Below, one piece after another: positions 8,719 through 18,290 of a DNA stretch of 64,000 bases. The first letter of the stretch is position 1; every line of letters begins with the position of its first letter. The stretch is from an uncultured Ruminococcus sp. (GTDB lineage: Bacteria; Bacillota; Clostridia; Oscillospirales; Acutalibacteraceae): the NCBI GenBank assembly GCA_900543095.1, contig UQQD01000008.1, positions 1 through 64,000 of the forward strand, given 5' to 3'. The position numbers and the translations under genes are program-made. The notes under the pieces were generated by a model that saw only the letters and a program-made list of their open reading frames with translations, ran no database searches and was not told the origin of the DNA.

Positions 8719-9147
8719 TCAGCCTGCTGCCGAGATAAGCATAATTGCGATAAGCATACCGTAAAGAGCGATACCTTCACCGAGAGCAACAAAGATGATT
8801 GCCTTACCGAATGCCTTAGGATCTTCGCTTGTAGCGCCGATAGCAGCCGGAGCAGCGTTACCAACGGCAATACCGCCGCCGATACATGAAAGTCCGATAG
8901 AAATGCCTGCGCTGATGTATGCAAGACCTGCTGCCGTTGCGTCAACGGTTGATGCTGTGTCGGAAGCTGCGTTTGCAACAAACGGGCAAACCATACAAAT
9001 CGCAAAAACTGCGGCAAATGATGCAAGCTGCATCAAAACCGTTCTTTTTCTGCTTTTGCCTTTTTGATTGGCCTTGACAGCCATTACAACAGAAAGGATA
9101 AGAAATACAACGGGAACGATAAGCATAATAGAATTGAATAATAACAT
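8719..9147 (-). CDS. atpK: V-type ATP synthase subunit K (membrane ring proteolipid)
   Basis: 142 residues from ATG 9147, 8 nt after GGAGG; a TTG at 9162 overlaps the Shine-Dalgarno site and is unlikely. The C-terminal half is a typical proteolipid hairpin: glycine-rich helix GISIGLSCIGGGIAVGN, loop SEDPKAFG, and second helix with the ion-binding glutamate in ALGEGIALYG. The N-terminal half adds two further hydrophobic segments (about 5-25 and 42-62) joined by the basic loop KANQKGKSRKR and ending VANAA. These do not look like a second ion-binding hairpin, since they have no acidic residue. Coupling ion (H+ or Na+) cannot be decided here. Confidence 0.93.
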   Translation of the reverse strand: MLLFNSIMLIVPVVFLILSVVMAVKANQKGKSRKRTVLMQLASFAAVFAICMVCPFVANAASDTASTVDATAAGLAYISAGISIGLSCIGGGIAVGNAAPAAIGATSEDPKAFGKAIIFVALGEGIALYGMLIAIMLISAAG

Positions 9148-9166
9148 AATAAGTACCTCCAAAAAT

Positions 9167-11110
9167 TTATTCAGTAATTAATTTAACCGGTTCATAGCTT
9201 CTTCCTTCGCCCGAATAGAACTTGCTGAACATTTCGTAATATTCAAGACGGAGTGCCTGGATTGATACGAGCAATGCTTCAAGCGCCATAACAAGAGCGT
9301 TTCCGATAACGACGATTATCCAGTAACCGACGCTTCCTTCGCCGCCTGCGGTTTCGGCAAGCATAAATACTACCATCATCATACCTGCGTGAACAAGTAC
9401 GAATGCGCCCACACGCAAAAAGCTCATTGTGTTTGTAACATAGCTCAATAAAATCTCAATGGATTCAAAGAACTTTTCAACAATATATCCGCCCCAGCTT
9501 TCAGGCCGCCAGTCAGGCTCGCGGTTTACAAGCCCCGAAAGCGGTTCGCTGAAGAATATCAGCAAAAACGGGAATACGATAAGTCCCAAAATATAGGCGA
9601 GGTTTACAACATCCAAGTGCAGGAATATCATATCAATAAGGGCAAATACCGCCGCAGAGTAGAATATTGCACCAGCAAGTCCGCTTGAACTGAACAGCGC
9701 CCTGCCTAAATTCTTTTGCCTGATCGACGTATATACGTTTAAAAGCATCGCGACTATCAACAGGAAAATTCCTATCGCTATTGCACCGAATATAATATAA
9801 TTCGTGTTTTCGGCGTCCATAACCTCAATCGGTTTACTGTCAAGCCCGAACAGCGCCTTGTACATAGGATCAAGCAGATGCTCAAATCCGAACACACTGC
9901 CGAAAGCCGTTCCGAACACTGCCGATGAAATACCGCAGGGGATAAGAATCTTGCCGATCTTCATTTTCTTTAGCTTCCACATCAGTATTCCCACTACCGA
10001 AAGCAAAAGCCCCTGACCGAGGTCGGCAAACATAATGCCGAAAATTATAATATATGTGATCGCTACAAAAAGAGTAGGATCAATTTCATTGTATTTCGGA
10101 ACGCCGTACATTTCAGTGTAAAACTCAAACGGTTTTGCCAAAAAACAGTTTTTCAGCTTTACCGGCGGCGCCTTTTTAACATCCTTGCTTGACGCAGAAA
10201 ACTCGGTTTCGATACTCTCAATCTTTGAAAGCTTCTTTTTAAGCGGCTTTACCGCTTCGCTCGGAACCCAGCCGACTATAATAAAGCTTTTGTTGTACTG
10301 CAAAGCCTTTGTTCGGATACCTGCATACAGATAAAGCTCCTCAAGCTTTGAAAGATTCTTTGTAATCAGCGCAGTGTTTTCCGCAAGATAGGTGTTAAGA
10401 TTTTTTTCTGCGGTTTTAACCTTTGCCTCAAGCTCCGGAACAAGCGATTTCAGCTTTTCAAGATGTTCCTTAGGCGTATCCTGAACGCCGAGAACATCGC
10501 ACTTCTGAAAATCAAGTCCCACAAAGATTTTGTCAATCTCGTCGGCTTTGTCAAACGGTGTAAAGTAAACGCCCCAGTAATTTGTCTTGTCCTCGGTGCA
10601 GATGTTAAAGTCAACAAAGGGATTGTGCTTGTATGCGTCAAGCTTATGCATACTGTCCTTAGGCATCTTACCGAAGTTTGCGTTTACATACTTTAGCTTT
10701 AAAAGGCTTTCAATACCTACGTCAAGTCCGACAAAGTGACTTGTTTCAATAATGTTTTGCTGAGCCTCATAAAGCTGTTCGGAAACGAATTCCTTTTCAT
10801 CAACAAGAGCGTCAATCTCCTGCGATGTGTTATTTGCGAATTTTTCCAGTTCTTCAAACGGCGGATTATAATCGCTGACGTCGATTATCTTAAACTTACG
10901 TTTTGTAAGGTTTAAGGACGCTTTGAGATTAGTCAAAGGCTCAGCGTATATATTCTTTGTTTGCAGATGGGTAAAATCCTTGGTGTCGCCGTAAAAATCG
11001 GTTACATTATCGGGTTGGAACACGCCTGATTTACCCAAGACGGTAATAACGTCGTCCATATTGTCTGTAAGTCCGATGATGCTTACGGCTTGCATAGTGG
11101 AAATTGCCAA
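9167..11110 (-). CDS. atpI: V-type ATP synthase subunit I (a-subunit, ion channel)
   Basis: 647 residues starting at TTG 11110, placed 8 nt after AGAGGTG. The N-terminal half is a soluble stator arm with coiled coils; the C-terminal half has about seven membrane helices beginning near FVAITYIIIFGIMFADLGQG, and the late helix FLRVGAFVLVHAGMM carries the essential arginine facing the proteolipid ring. Conserved EVPKYNEIDP-type entry (VPKYNEIDPTLF) is present. It moves ions between membrane faces and the K ring. Length is normal. Confidence 0.94.
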   Translation of the reverse strand: MAISTMQAVSIIGLTDNMDDVITVLGKSGVFQPDNVTDFYGDTKDFTHLQTKNIYAEPLTNLKASLNLTKRKFKIIDVSDYNPPFEELEKFANNTSQEIDALVDEKEFVSEQLYEAQQNIIETSHFVGLDVGIESLLKLKYVNANFGKMPKDSMHKLDAYKHNPFVDFNICTEDKTNYWGVYFTPFDKADEIDKIFVGLDFQKCDVLGVQDTPKEHLEKLKSLVPELEAKVKTAEKNLNTYLAENTALITKNLSKLEELYLYAGIRTKALQYNKSFIIVGWVPSEAVKPLKKKLSKIESIETEFSASSKDVKKAPPVKLKNCFLAKPFEFYTEMYGVPKYNEIDPTLFVAITYIIIFGIMFADLGQGLLLSVVGILMWKLKKMKIGKILIPCGISSAVFGTAFGSVFGFEHLLDPMYKALFGLDSKPIEVMDAENTNYIIFGAIAIGIFLLIVAMLLNVYTSIRQKNLGRALFSSSGLAGAIFYSAAVFALIDMIFLHLDVVNLAYILGLIVFPFLLIFFSEPLSGLVNREPDWRPESWGGYIVEKFFESIEILLSYVTNTMSFLRVGAFVLVHAGMMMVVFMLAETAGGEGSVGYWIIVVIGNALVMALEALLVSIQALRLEYYEMFSKFYSGEGRSYEPVKLITE

Positions 11111-11166
11111 ATATAATCACCTCTACTTAACCTATTAATGTCAGGCTGGGAATGTATTAAGAAACC

Positions 11167-12201
11167 TTAATAAATAAGCAGTGACTGTAATTTTTTTGTA
11201 TCTAAATTATATCTGATTCCCTCAATCAGACTGATGATGTTCATCAATTCTGTTTCGGTAACAAATACATACGAGATCATAACAACAGACGGGTTATTTG
11301 AAAAGCGCATATTTTTTCTCGCCAGTCTGTATTTTACTCTCGGACTGATGTCGCTTGCATAAACATAACCGATTTTGTTTATGAGCCTTCCGATGTTGGT
11401 GCTTTGCATAATCGCAAAAACCTCGCCCGACGATTCGGCTTTGCACATCTGGTCAATAGCCTTTTGGTTGATCCTTGTGTACTTTAGCATCAGCGTGTTT
11501 TTAATCGCATCGGGGGAGAGCTTATAGTATTTTTTCAGCCTCAGAATTGTTGAAAAAATAGTATAATCGTTGATGGTTGAAAGCATTGATACAAGTTCTT
11601 TTCTTTCGGTGCCCTTGGTGTTTTTGTCGATTATCTGATACAGATTCGTAAAAACATATTCATACAGCTTGTTTTCAATGCTTGAAATCGGCAGTCTGCC
11701 TTTTTCATCGGGCGCAAAGCCCTGCAAAATCGGATAATATCGTGATGATGAAAGCGCACTCAAAAATTCATCATAGCTCTTTGCATTTGCAAGAGCGGTA
11801 ATATCAATCTCGGTATGACTTGCAAAGTAGGAAGGAAATTGGTATATAAATTTTTCTGTCGAGTTTGAGTTAAGCATAATCAAAAATCGGATAATCTGCT
11901 CAACCTCAATCGTTTCTATTATATACCTTGAAAATCCCGAGCTAAGATTTGAATCATATCTGCAAAGCGAATCGAATTCATAAAACAGATTCTGCCTCAG
12001 CAGGGATTCAAGCCTGCCCCTGTGAACGTCACGCTCGTTCATTTCCTCAAGTGCCTTTGAATACCGCGTGTAGGATTTTAAATAAGACATAACCTCGGCA
12101 ACGCTCTGACACGCCAAAAGGCTTGTGTAGTCTTTTTCTGTCAGCCGTCTGCCGAATTTGGATCTTGCCTTTGTCATTACCGCATAAGAAGTATTCGGCA
12201 T
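11167..12201 (-). CDS. atpC: V-type ATP synthase subunit C
   Basis: 344 residues, the funnel-shaped adaptor joining the K ring to the central stalk. The start YAVMTKARSKFGRRLTEKDYTSLL (pieces YAVMTKARSKFG, RRLTEKDYTSLLACQ) matches the family opening, and the all-helical profile fits. GGAGGTGGATT precedes the ATG. Here C comes before I and K, while many operons (such as the enterococcal ntp type) place it after E; the order is unusual compared with that model but all subunits are accounted for. Confidence 0.9.
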   Translation of the reverse strand: MPNTSYAVMTKARSKFGRRLTEKDYTSLLACQSVAEVMSYLKSYTRYSKALEEMNERDVHRGRLESLLRQNLFYEFDSLCRYDSNLSSGFSRYIIETIEVEQIIRFLIMLNSNSTEKFIYQFPSYFASHTEIDITALANAKSYDEFLSALSSSRYYPILQGFAPDEKGRLPISSIENKLYEYVFTNLYQIIDKNTKGTERKELVSMLSTINDYTIFSTILRLKKYYKLSPDAIKNTLMLKYTRINQKAIDQMCKAESSGEVFAIMQSTNIGRLINKIGYVYASDISPRVKYRLARKNMRFSNNPSVVMISYVFVTETELMNIISLIEGIRYNLDTKKLQSLLIY

Positions 12202-12234
12202 AATCCACCTCCGTAAGAGAATAAAAGTAAAAGC

Positions 12235-12543
12235 TTAACCGACCACACGGCTGACGATCTCGTCAACCCATTTGTCGCAGTTGTTTTTAAAATCAGCCTG
12301 CAATTTAATGTGAGCCGATTCCTGCTTCCCTTTAACCTCCTGCCACCTGTCGGCGGCGTTTCGTTCCTCAAGCTCATTATTGCGCTTGACGGTTTCAAGA
12401 GCTTCGTTCATATATTTATCATATATGCTTTTTGCCTCATTGTCGATTTTCTGATTCAATTCGCTTTTTTCCTTGGCAAGGCTTTTTTCCATTTCCTTTG
12501 CCTCGTTGTCGGCGTCAACAATTTTTTGAATCATATTTTCCAT
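12235..12543 (-). CDS. V-type ATP synthase subunit H/G-like stator coiled coil
   Basis: 102 residues, almost entirely charged helix with heptads (AKEMEKSLAKEKSELNQKI). Such short proteins open many prokaryotic V-ATPase operons and pair with subunit E in the peripheral stalk. AGAGGTGG precedes the ATG. It is the first gene of the operon, 33 bp before subunit C. The name rests on position, size and coiled coil, as the family is poorly conserved. Confidence 0.75.
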   Translation of the reverse strand: MENMIQKIVDADNEAKEMEKSLAKEKSELNQKIDNEAKSIYDKYMNEALETVKRNNELEERNAADRWQEVKGKQESAHIKLQADFKNNCDKWVDEIVSRVVG

Positions 12544-12627
12544 TTGAATACCACCTCTGCTGTTACAGAATTTATTTATCGTCGGTTAAAGTATTTCAAC
12601 TGACAAAAAACATTTAAATAGTATGGC

Positions 12628-13989
12628 TTAATTTTTAATCGCCTGAAGCGGAGCGGGAATTCTGCCGCCTCGTTTGATAAATTCTTCGGGCGAGCCTTTT
12701 CTTATCGACATAACCGGGCCGCTGCCGAGCAGTCCGCCGAATTCAAGCACGTCGCCTGCTTTTCTGCCGATTGCGGGAATAAGCCTTGCCGCCGTGGTTT
12801 TGGTGTTTACCATACCGATTGCGGCTTCGTCGGCAATAATAGCCGAAATTACTTCAGGCGTTGTGTCGCCCGGAATAACTATCATATCAAGACCGACCGA
12901 GCATACCGCCGTCATTGATTCAAGCTTTGTTATATCAAGAAAGCCGTTTTCAGCTGCCTTTATCATACCTGCGTCCTCTGAAACGGGGATAAACGCTCCG
13001 CTGAGACCTCCGACGTGAGAAGAAGCCATAACGCCGCCCTTTTTAACTGCGTCGTTCAAAAGCGCAAGAGCTGCCGTAGTGCCGTGACAGCCGCAGCTTT
13101 CAAGTCCCATTTCTTCAAGTATATGTGCAACACTGTCGCCCACAGCGGGAGTGGGGGCAAGCGACAGGTCAACGATACCGAACGGAACACAAAGCCTTTT
13201 GCTTGCTTCCTTTGCAACGAGCTGTCCCATTCTTGTTATCTTGAACGCAGTTTTCTTAACCATATCCGCAATTTCGGTAATATCCTTGCCTGCGCCGTCC
13301 TTTGCAAGAGCCGCTCTTACAACGCCCGGACCCGAAACACCGACGTTAATTACCGTGTCGGCTTCTCCGACGCCGTGAAAAGCGCCTGCCATAAACGGAT
13401 TGTCCTCGGGCGCATTGCAGAACACCACGAGCTTTGCAGCGCCGATACAGTTTCTGTCAGCGGTGATTTCGGCTGATTTTTTGACGATTTTTCCCATCAT
13501 CTTAACGGCGTCCATATTGATACCGGCTTTTGTCGAACCTATATTTACCGAGGAGCAAACAAGCTCGGTTTCGGCAAGAGCCTGAGGAATACTCTCAATC
13601 AGCGCATAATCTCCGCTCGCAAAGCCCTTTTGTACAAGAGCCGAGTAACCGCCGATAAAGTTTACTCCGATTTCCTTTGCGGCTTTGTCAAGCGCATATG
13701 CAAACTTAACCACGTTTTTGCTTTGGCAGGGAGCGGCTACCATTCCGATAGGAGTAACCGAGACTCTCTTGTGAATTATCGGAATACCGTATTCTCTCTG
13801 AATATCCTCGCCTGTTTTTACAAGCTCGCCTGCGCTCAGACAAATTTTGTCATAAATCTTTGTGCAGGCTTTGTCAATATCTTCATCAATGCAGTCGAGC
13901 AGCGAAATACCCATAGTAATTGTTCTTACGTCAAGGTTTTCGTTGTCGATCATATTTATGGTTTCAAGAATATCTTTAGTTTCTAACAT
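12628..13989 (-). CDS. DUF711/UPF0210 family protein
   Basis: 453 residues, the usual length of the UPF0210 (DUF711) family. Recognisable blocks include TPIGMVAAPCQ, NFIGGYSALVQKG, GVGEADTVINVGVSGPGVV and MASSHVGGLSGAFIPVSEDAGM (pieces SSHVGGLSGAF, PVSEDAGMI). Biochemical role is not established; structures of relatives resemble glycyl-radical enzyme folds, hence the 'PFL-like' label in some annotations, but no glycyl radical motif is seen here. It follows the ACT-domain gene by 29 bp, a pairing conserved across Firmicutes that suggests one functional unit. Cytoplasmic. Confidence 0.92.
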   Translation of the reverse strand: MLETKDILETINMIDNENLDVRTITMGISLLDCIDEDIDKACTKIYDKICLSAGELVKTGEDIQREYGIPIIHKRVSVTPIGMVAAPCQSKNVVKFAYALDKAAKEIGVNFIGGYSALVQKGFASGDYALIESIPQALAETELVCSSVNIGSTKAGINMDAVKMMGKIVKKSAEITADRNCIGAAKLVVFCNAPEDNPFMAGAFHGVGEADTVINVGVSGPGVVRAALAKDGAGKDITEIADMVKKTAFKITRMGQLVAKEASKRLCVPFGIVDLSLAPTPAVGDSVAHILEEMGLESCGCHGTTAALALLNDAVKKGGVMASSHVGGLSGAFIPVSEDAGMIKAAENGFLDITKLESMTAVCSVGLDMIVIPGDTTPEVISAIIADEAAIGMVNTKTTAARLIPAIGRKAGDVLEFGGLLGSGPVMSIRKGSPEEFIKRGGRIPAPLQAIKN

Positions 13990-14018
13990 ATAATATGTCC
14001 TTTCGCTCCGCAGTCAAC

Positions 14019-14288
14019 TCAAATTTTATGCATACTGTTAAATATGTCTTCGTGCATAATATGTATTTTTGTCCCCGAGGATTCGCCGACTGCGTTCAGA
14101 TTTTCTCTGAGCTGTTCAAAACCGATATTCGATTTACCGATCTCAACAAGCATAACCATTGCGAACATATCCTGTAAAACGCTCTGAGTAACCTCAAGAA
14201 TGTTTACGTCCGCTTTGGCGCAGGCGTCAGACACCTTGGCAAGAATTCCCACAGCGTCCTTGCCGATAACCGTAATGATTGCCTTCAT
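14019..14288 (-). CDS. ACT domain protein, UPF0237 family
   Basis: 89 residues from ATG 14288, directly downstream of GGGAGG; the longer frame has no ribosome site. A single ACT fold is visible: MKAIITVIGKDAVGILAKVS at the start, then ADVNILEVTQSVLQDMFAM. ACT domains bind small ligands such as amino acids, and this one probably serves as a regulatory partner of the DUF711 protein encoded next to it. The ligand is unknown. Confidence 0.9.
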   Translation of the reverse strand: MKAIITVIGKDAVGILAKVSDACAKADVNILEVTQSVLQDMFAMVMLVEIGKSNIGFEQLRENLNAVGESSGTKIHIMHEDIFNSMHKI

Positions 14289-14472
14289 AATTAACCTCCC
14301 GATAGCGGTTTGCAAGAAACGAACATACAACTTGCAAAAACCGACAAAAAAGTCCTATTTGTGATTTTTTTAACTAATGGCTATATTATATAATGATTTT
14401 TCGATAATGTAAAGCCCTAACTTGCATAAATATGATTGTTATGCTATTATTTTTTTGGGAGGAATTGAAAAT

Positions 14473-15294
14473 ATGATTATATCCGACTTGCATACACATT
14501 CAAATAATTCTTTTGACGCAAAAAGCTCGGTTGATGAAATGTGCAAAACAGCAGTAAACAAGGGGTTGTACGCTATTGCGATAACCGACCATTGCGAAGC
14601 GCCGTTCATAAAATACGGGAAGGACTGCGAATTCGGAAGCTTTGATACGCTTATCCCCAAAACGATAAAAGAAATCGCCCTTGCAAAGCAAAAATACTCG
14701 GATAGGCTTAATATCCTATGCGGACTTGAGCTTGGCGAGCCTATGCACGACAGCGACTGCACAAAAAGGGCGTTATCCTACGGAAAGTACGATTTTGTGC
14801 TTGCTTCCGTGCATAATTTAAGAAATACCGACGATTTTTATTATCTTGACTATTCAAAGCTAAATGTAAATACGCTTTTGCATAATTACTTTGATGAAAT
14901 TGCAGAAACGGCTGATTTCCCACACTTTGACAGCTTGGCGCATTTAACATATCCGCTGCGATACATTCTTGTAAAAACAGGCCGCTTGCCCGATATGTCA
15001 GAGTTTTATGACCAAATAGACAATATATTTAAAATTCTGATAAAGAACAATAAATCTCTTGAAATAAATGTGTCGGGATTATTCAAGGAACTGAAAACCA
15101 CCTTGCCCGATGCAAGTCTTATCAGGCGTTACTACGACCTCGGCGGCAGGCTTATAACCTTGGGAACCGACGCACACAGCGTTGAATTTGTCGGCAAGGG
15201 GATAGAGCAGGGGCTTGAAATTGCAAAAAGCATTGGCTTTAAGCAGTATGCGATTTATAAAAACCACACCCCGATTATGATTGATATTGATTAG
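14473..15294 (+). CDS. PHP-domain phosphatase, histidinol-phosphatase (HisJ) family
   Basis: 273 residues from ATG 14473 behind GGGAGG; a longer frame from 14422 lacks a site. Metal ligands of the PHP fold are visible: DLHTHS at 5-10, ITDHCEAP near 48, ELGEPM, ASVHN, and the late GTDAHS. This fits histidinol-phosphate phosphatases of the HisJ/HisK type, which make histidinol in histidine synthesis, though no his genes are near and other phosphoesters are possible. It stands alone, divergent from the ACT gene, and ends at a shared terminator. Confidence 0.82.
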   Translation: MIISDLHTHSNNSFDAKSSVDEMCKTAVNKGLYAIAITDHCEAPFIKYGKDCEFGSFDTLIPKTIKEIALAKQKYSDRLNILCGLELGEPMHDSDCTKRALSYGKYDFVLASVHNLRNTDDFYYLDYSKLNVNTLLHNYFDEIAETADFPHFDSLAHLTYPLRYILVKTGRLPDMSEFYDQIDNIFKILIKNNKSLEINVSGLFKELKTTLPDASLIRRYYDLGGRLITLGTDAHSVEFVGKGIEQGLEIAKSIGFKQYAIYKNHTPIMIDID

Positions 15295-15306
15295 AATATT
15301 AAGTAA

Positions 15307-15336
15307 AAATCCCGCAGATTTTGCTCTGCGGGATTT
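15307..15336. terminator. bidirectional terminator between the PHP gene and murC
   Basis: Perfect 12-bp arms AAATCCCGCAGA (15307-15318) and TCTGCGGGATTT (15325-15336) with a 6-nt loop TTTTGC. It lies between convergent stop codons at 15294 and 15348 and carries T-rich runs on both strands. Confidence 0.9.
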
Positions 15337-15347
15337 GTTTATGCTTT

Positions 15348-16733
15348 TTACTTGTTTTCTTCCATATATTTAAGCTGTTTATATATCATATTAGCGCACA
15401 TATAAACGTTTCCGCCGCCCATAGTCAGGATAAGGTCGCCCTCCTTGGCGTTTTTGCAGACATAGTCGGTTATCTCCTCAAAGGTGTCAAGGCAAACCGA
15501 GCCGGGCACCTTTGCGCCGAGGTCGGTTGAATAGATGTTATATGTGTTTGTTTCTCTTACAGGCAAAATTTCGGAGATTATTGCAACATCGGGAATTTTC
15601 AGCGCCTCTGCAAAGTCGTCAAGAAGCATAGCCGTTCTTGAAAACGTGTGCGGCTGAAATACCGCCCAAACCTTGTTGAAGCCCATACTCATTGCCGCGT
15701 TAAGAGTTGCGGTAAGCTCGGTGGGGTGATGTGCAAAATCGTCTGCGACGGTAATTCCGCAGGGAGTGCCGAGAATTTCAAATCTCCTGTGCACTCCGCC
15801 GAACTTGTGCAGATTTTCCGAAATTTCATTCGGCGTTGCGCCGAGATAATGTGCGGTTGCCGCGGCGGCAAGTGCATTATAAACATTGTGTTTTCCGGGA
15901 ACAATAAGCTTAATATTAGTTATCTTTTCACCCTTGTAATACAAGTCAAACTGTTCGTGAACGCCCTTGTCTGCCTTGACGTTTTCGGCACGGTAGTCGC
16001 AGCTTTCGCCAAAACCGAAGGTAAGCTTTTCAATATCAACGCCGTCTACGGCGTCAAGAGTATTTTTGTCGTCGCCGTTAATTACAAGCAGACCTGTAGT
16101 CTGGGTTGCAAATTGATGAAACGATTTTTTTATGTTGTCAAGGTTTTTAAAATAATCGAGGTGGTCGGCGTCAATGTTGAGAATAACGGAAATAAACGGG
16201 TTCAGCTGTAAAAACGTATCCACATATTCGCACGCCTCGCATACGATTATATCGCTCTGTCCCACATAGCTGTTGCCGCCGATAAACGGAAGCTTGCCGC
16301 CGATTATAGCCGACGGGTCAAAGCCGCTGCCGATGAGTATCTGCGAAAGCATAGCGGTAGTCGTTGTCTTTCCGTGAGTACCCGAAATTGCAATGCTTCT
16401 TTTGTATCTTCTTGTAACAATGCCGAGCATAACGCTGCGTTCAATGCAGGGAATACCCTGTTCTGCCGCCGCTTTGCGTTCGGGGTTGGATTCTTTAATT
16501 GCCGCCGAGTAAACAACAAGCTCTGCGCCCTTTATGTTTTCGGCTTTATGTCCCATATAAACGGGAATACCGTAGCTTTTAATTCTGTCAAGCGTTTCGC
16601 CCTCGTTCATATCCGAGCCTGAAAGCTCAAATCCCTCGGCGTTAAGTATCTCTGCAAGCGGACACATACCGCTGCCGCCGATGCCGATAAAATGTATTCT
16701 TTTTATATTATTCAAAAGTTCGTCGCAGTTCAT
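15348..16733 (-). CDS. murC: UDP-N-acetylmuramate--L-alanine ligase
   Basis: 461 residues. The enzyme adds L-alanine to UDP-MurNAc using ATP, the first peptide step of peptidoglycan synthesis in the cytoplasm. The N-terminal Rossmann domain has FIGIGGSGM (about 15-23); the ATP site ISGTHGKTTTTAM is near 116-126; the central domain has EACEYVDTFL and NIDADHLDYF; the C-terminal domain has GVHRRFEILG and DDFAHHPTE. All are typical MurC, not MurD/E/F, motifs. It is a single gene divergent from the rRNA methyltransferase. Confidence 0.97.
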   Translation of the reverse strand: MNCDELLNNIKRIHFIGIGGSGMCPLAEILNAEGFELSGSDMNEGETLDRIKSYGIPVYMGHKAENIKGAELVVYSAAIKESNPERKAAAEQGIPCIERSVMLGIVTRRYKRSIAISGTHGKTTTTAMLSQILIGSGFDPSAIIGGKLPFIGGNSYVGQSDIIVCEACEYVDTFLQLNPFISVILNIDADHLDYFKNLDNIKKSFHQFATQTTGLLVINGDDKNTLDAVDGVDIEKLTFGFGESCDYRAENVKADKGVHEQFDLYYKGEKITNIKLIVPGKHNVYNALAAAATAHYLGATPNEISENLHKFGGVHRRFEILGTPCGITVADDFAHHPTELTATLNAAMSMGFNKVWAVFQPHTFSRTAMLLDDFAEALKIPDVAIISEILPVRETNTYNIYSTDLGAKVPGSVCLDTFEEITDYVCKNAKEGDLILTMGGGNVYMCANMIYKQLKYMEENK

Positions 16734-16895
16734 ATCTCATACTCCGTTTCATAATTTTTTCACACTTTTTCTATTATAAGATAAAAAGCGCAAAAAATAA
16801 ATACCTAAATCGAAAAAAATTGAAAACAACGGCATTTTTTTGTGTTGCCAAACCGTAATAAGAATGTTACAATAAAAAAGAAAATGGTGAGAATA

Positions 16896-18254
16896 ATGCT
16901 TAACAAAAACGATATTATTAATTTAACCGTAACCTCGGCAACAGCCGAAGGAAGCGGAGTGGGACATACTCAGGACGGCATAGCGGTGTTTGTTCCGCTG
17001 TCCGCAATAGGCGACAGGCTTTCTGTGCGTGTCCTTAAGGTCAAAAAGAACTATGCTTTCGGCAAAATTGAAGAAATATTGGAACCGTCGCCCTCAAGAA
17101 TAACGCCCGACTGCCGTTATTTTTCAAAATGCGGAGGTTGTGTGTGGCGTCATATCGGCTATGACGAGGAATGTAAGATAAAACAGCAAAGAGTGATTGA
17201 CGCCGTTGAGCGCATAGGCGGAATTCATACGGATTTTAAGCCGATAATCGCCTGCGATAATATACTGCGCTACCGCAACAAGGCTCAGTTCCCGATAGGC
17301 AAAGATAATAACGGAAATGTTCAAATAGGCTTTTATGCCTTCCATTCTCACCGCATAATCGACTGCGATGACTGCGCCTTACAGCCCGAAGCTTTTACAA
17401 AAGTAATGAACATAACCCGAAAATTCATTGAAAAAACAAATACCGATATTTACGATGAATCCACGGGAAAGGGCAGACTTCGTCATCTTTATATCAGAAT
17501 GGGCGAAATTACAAACGAGCTTATGGTCTGCTATGTTGTAAACGCAAACGGCTTGAAGCAGGAGGATTTGCTGATAAAAATGCTGAAAGACGAATTGCCT
17601 ACGCTGAAAACAGTCGTTTTTAATTCTAACAGAGAAAAAACAAATGTGATTTTAGGCGCCAAAAACCGTGTTGCGTACGGCAACGGTTACATAACCGATG
17701 AATTGTGCGGACTGAAATTCAAAATTTCTCCGTTTTCGTTCTGGCAGGTCAACAGACGACAGGCGGAAAAGCTGTACCTGAAAGTAAAAGAATACGCAAA
17801 TCTGAGAGACGACGAAATTCTACTTGATTTGTACTGCGGAACGGGTACAATAGGACTTACAATGGCTCAAAGCTGCAAAACGCTGATCGGCGTTGAAATT
17901 ATCGAGGACGCAGTCAATGACGCCTGCGAAAACGCAAAGCTCAACAATATAACAAACGCCCGTTTTATCTGCTCGGATTCTTCCGAAGCTGCCAAGACTC
18001 TGAGCAAAGAGGGCTTGCTGCCCGACGTTGCGGTGCTTGACCCTCCGAGAAAGGGCTGCGGAGAGGAGCTTGTTGACACAATATCCAAAATGTCGCCGAG
18101 CAGGGTTGTATATGTTTCCTGCGATCCCGCAACGCTTGCAAGAGATCTCAAGCTTTTTGAAAGCAGGGGATATATCACAAAGGAAATTACTCCGTGCGAT
18201 ATGTTCAGCCGAACCGCTCACGTTGAAAGCGTGTGCCTGATTGAAAAGAGATAA
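16896..18254 (+). CDS. rlmD: 23S rRNA (uracil-C5)-methyltransferase, RlmD/RlmCD type
   Basis: 452 residues from ATG 16896 behind GGTGAG. An N-terminal TRAM domain (about 1-60) is followed by iron-sulphur cysteines C73, C79 and C82 in CRYFSKCGGC, then a methyltransferase domain with the SAM motif LDLYCGTGTIGL and the catalytic cysteine in VYVSCDPATLARDL near the end. It methylates U1939-type (and in Firmicutes sometimes also U747-type) uridines of 23S rRNA; which site cannot be told from sequence. The next gene starts 37 bp on, so the four plus-strand genes to 20577 are probably co-transcribed. Confidence 0.93.
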   Translation: MLNKNDIINLTVTSATAEGSGVGHTQDGIAVFVPLSAIGDRLSVRVLKVKKNYAFGKIEEILEPSPSRITPDCRYFSKCGGCVWRHIGYDEECKIKQQRVIDAVERIGGIHTDFKPIIACDNILRYRNKAQFPIGKDNNGNVQIGFYAFHSHRIIDCDDCALQPEAFTKVMNITRKFIEKTNTDIYDESTGKGRLRHLYIRMGEITNELMVCYVVNANGLKQEDLLIKMLKDELPTLKTVVFNSNREKTNVILGAKNRVAYGNGYITDELCGLKFKISPFSFWQVNRRQAEKLYLKVKEYANLRDDEILLDLYCGTGTIGLTMAQSCKTLIGVEIIEDAVNDACENAKLNNITNARFICSDSSEAAKTLSKEGLLPDVAVLDPPRKGCGEELVDTISKMSPSRVVYVSCDPATLARDLKLFESRGYITKEITPCDMFSRTAHVESVCLIEKR

Positions 18255-18290
18255 AAGCAATATTAAATTTTATATATAGGATGTGCTGAT

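Noticed and set aside
8688..9026. 112-codon minus-strand ORF in the K subunit region
   Set aside because: Out-of-frame reading of the proteolipid gene with low-complexity Leu/Gln/Ser composition.
12544..12627. Promoter of the V-ATPase operon
   Set aside because: TTGTCA and TTGAAA candidates exist on the minus strand but no correctly spaced -10 box is convincing.
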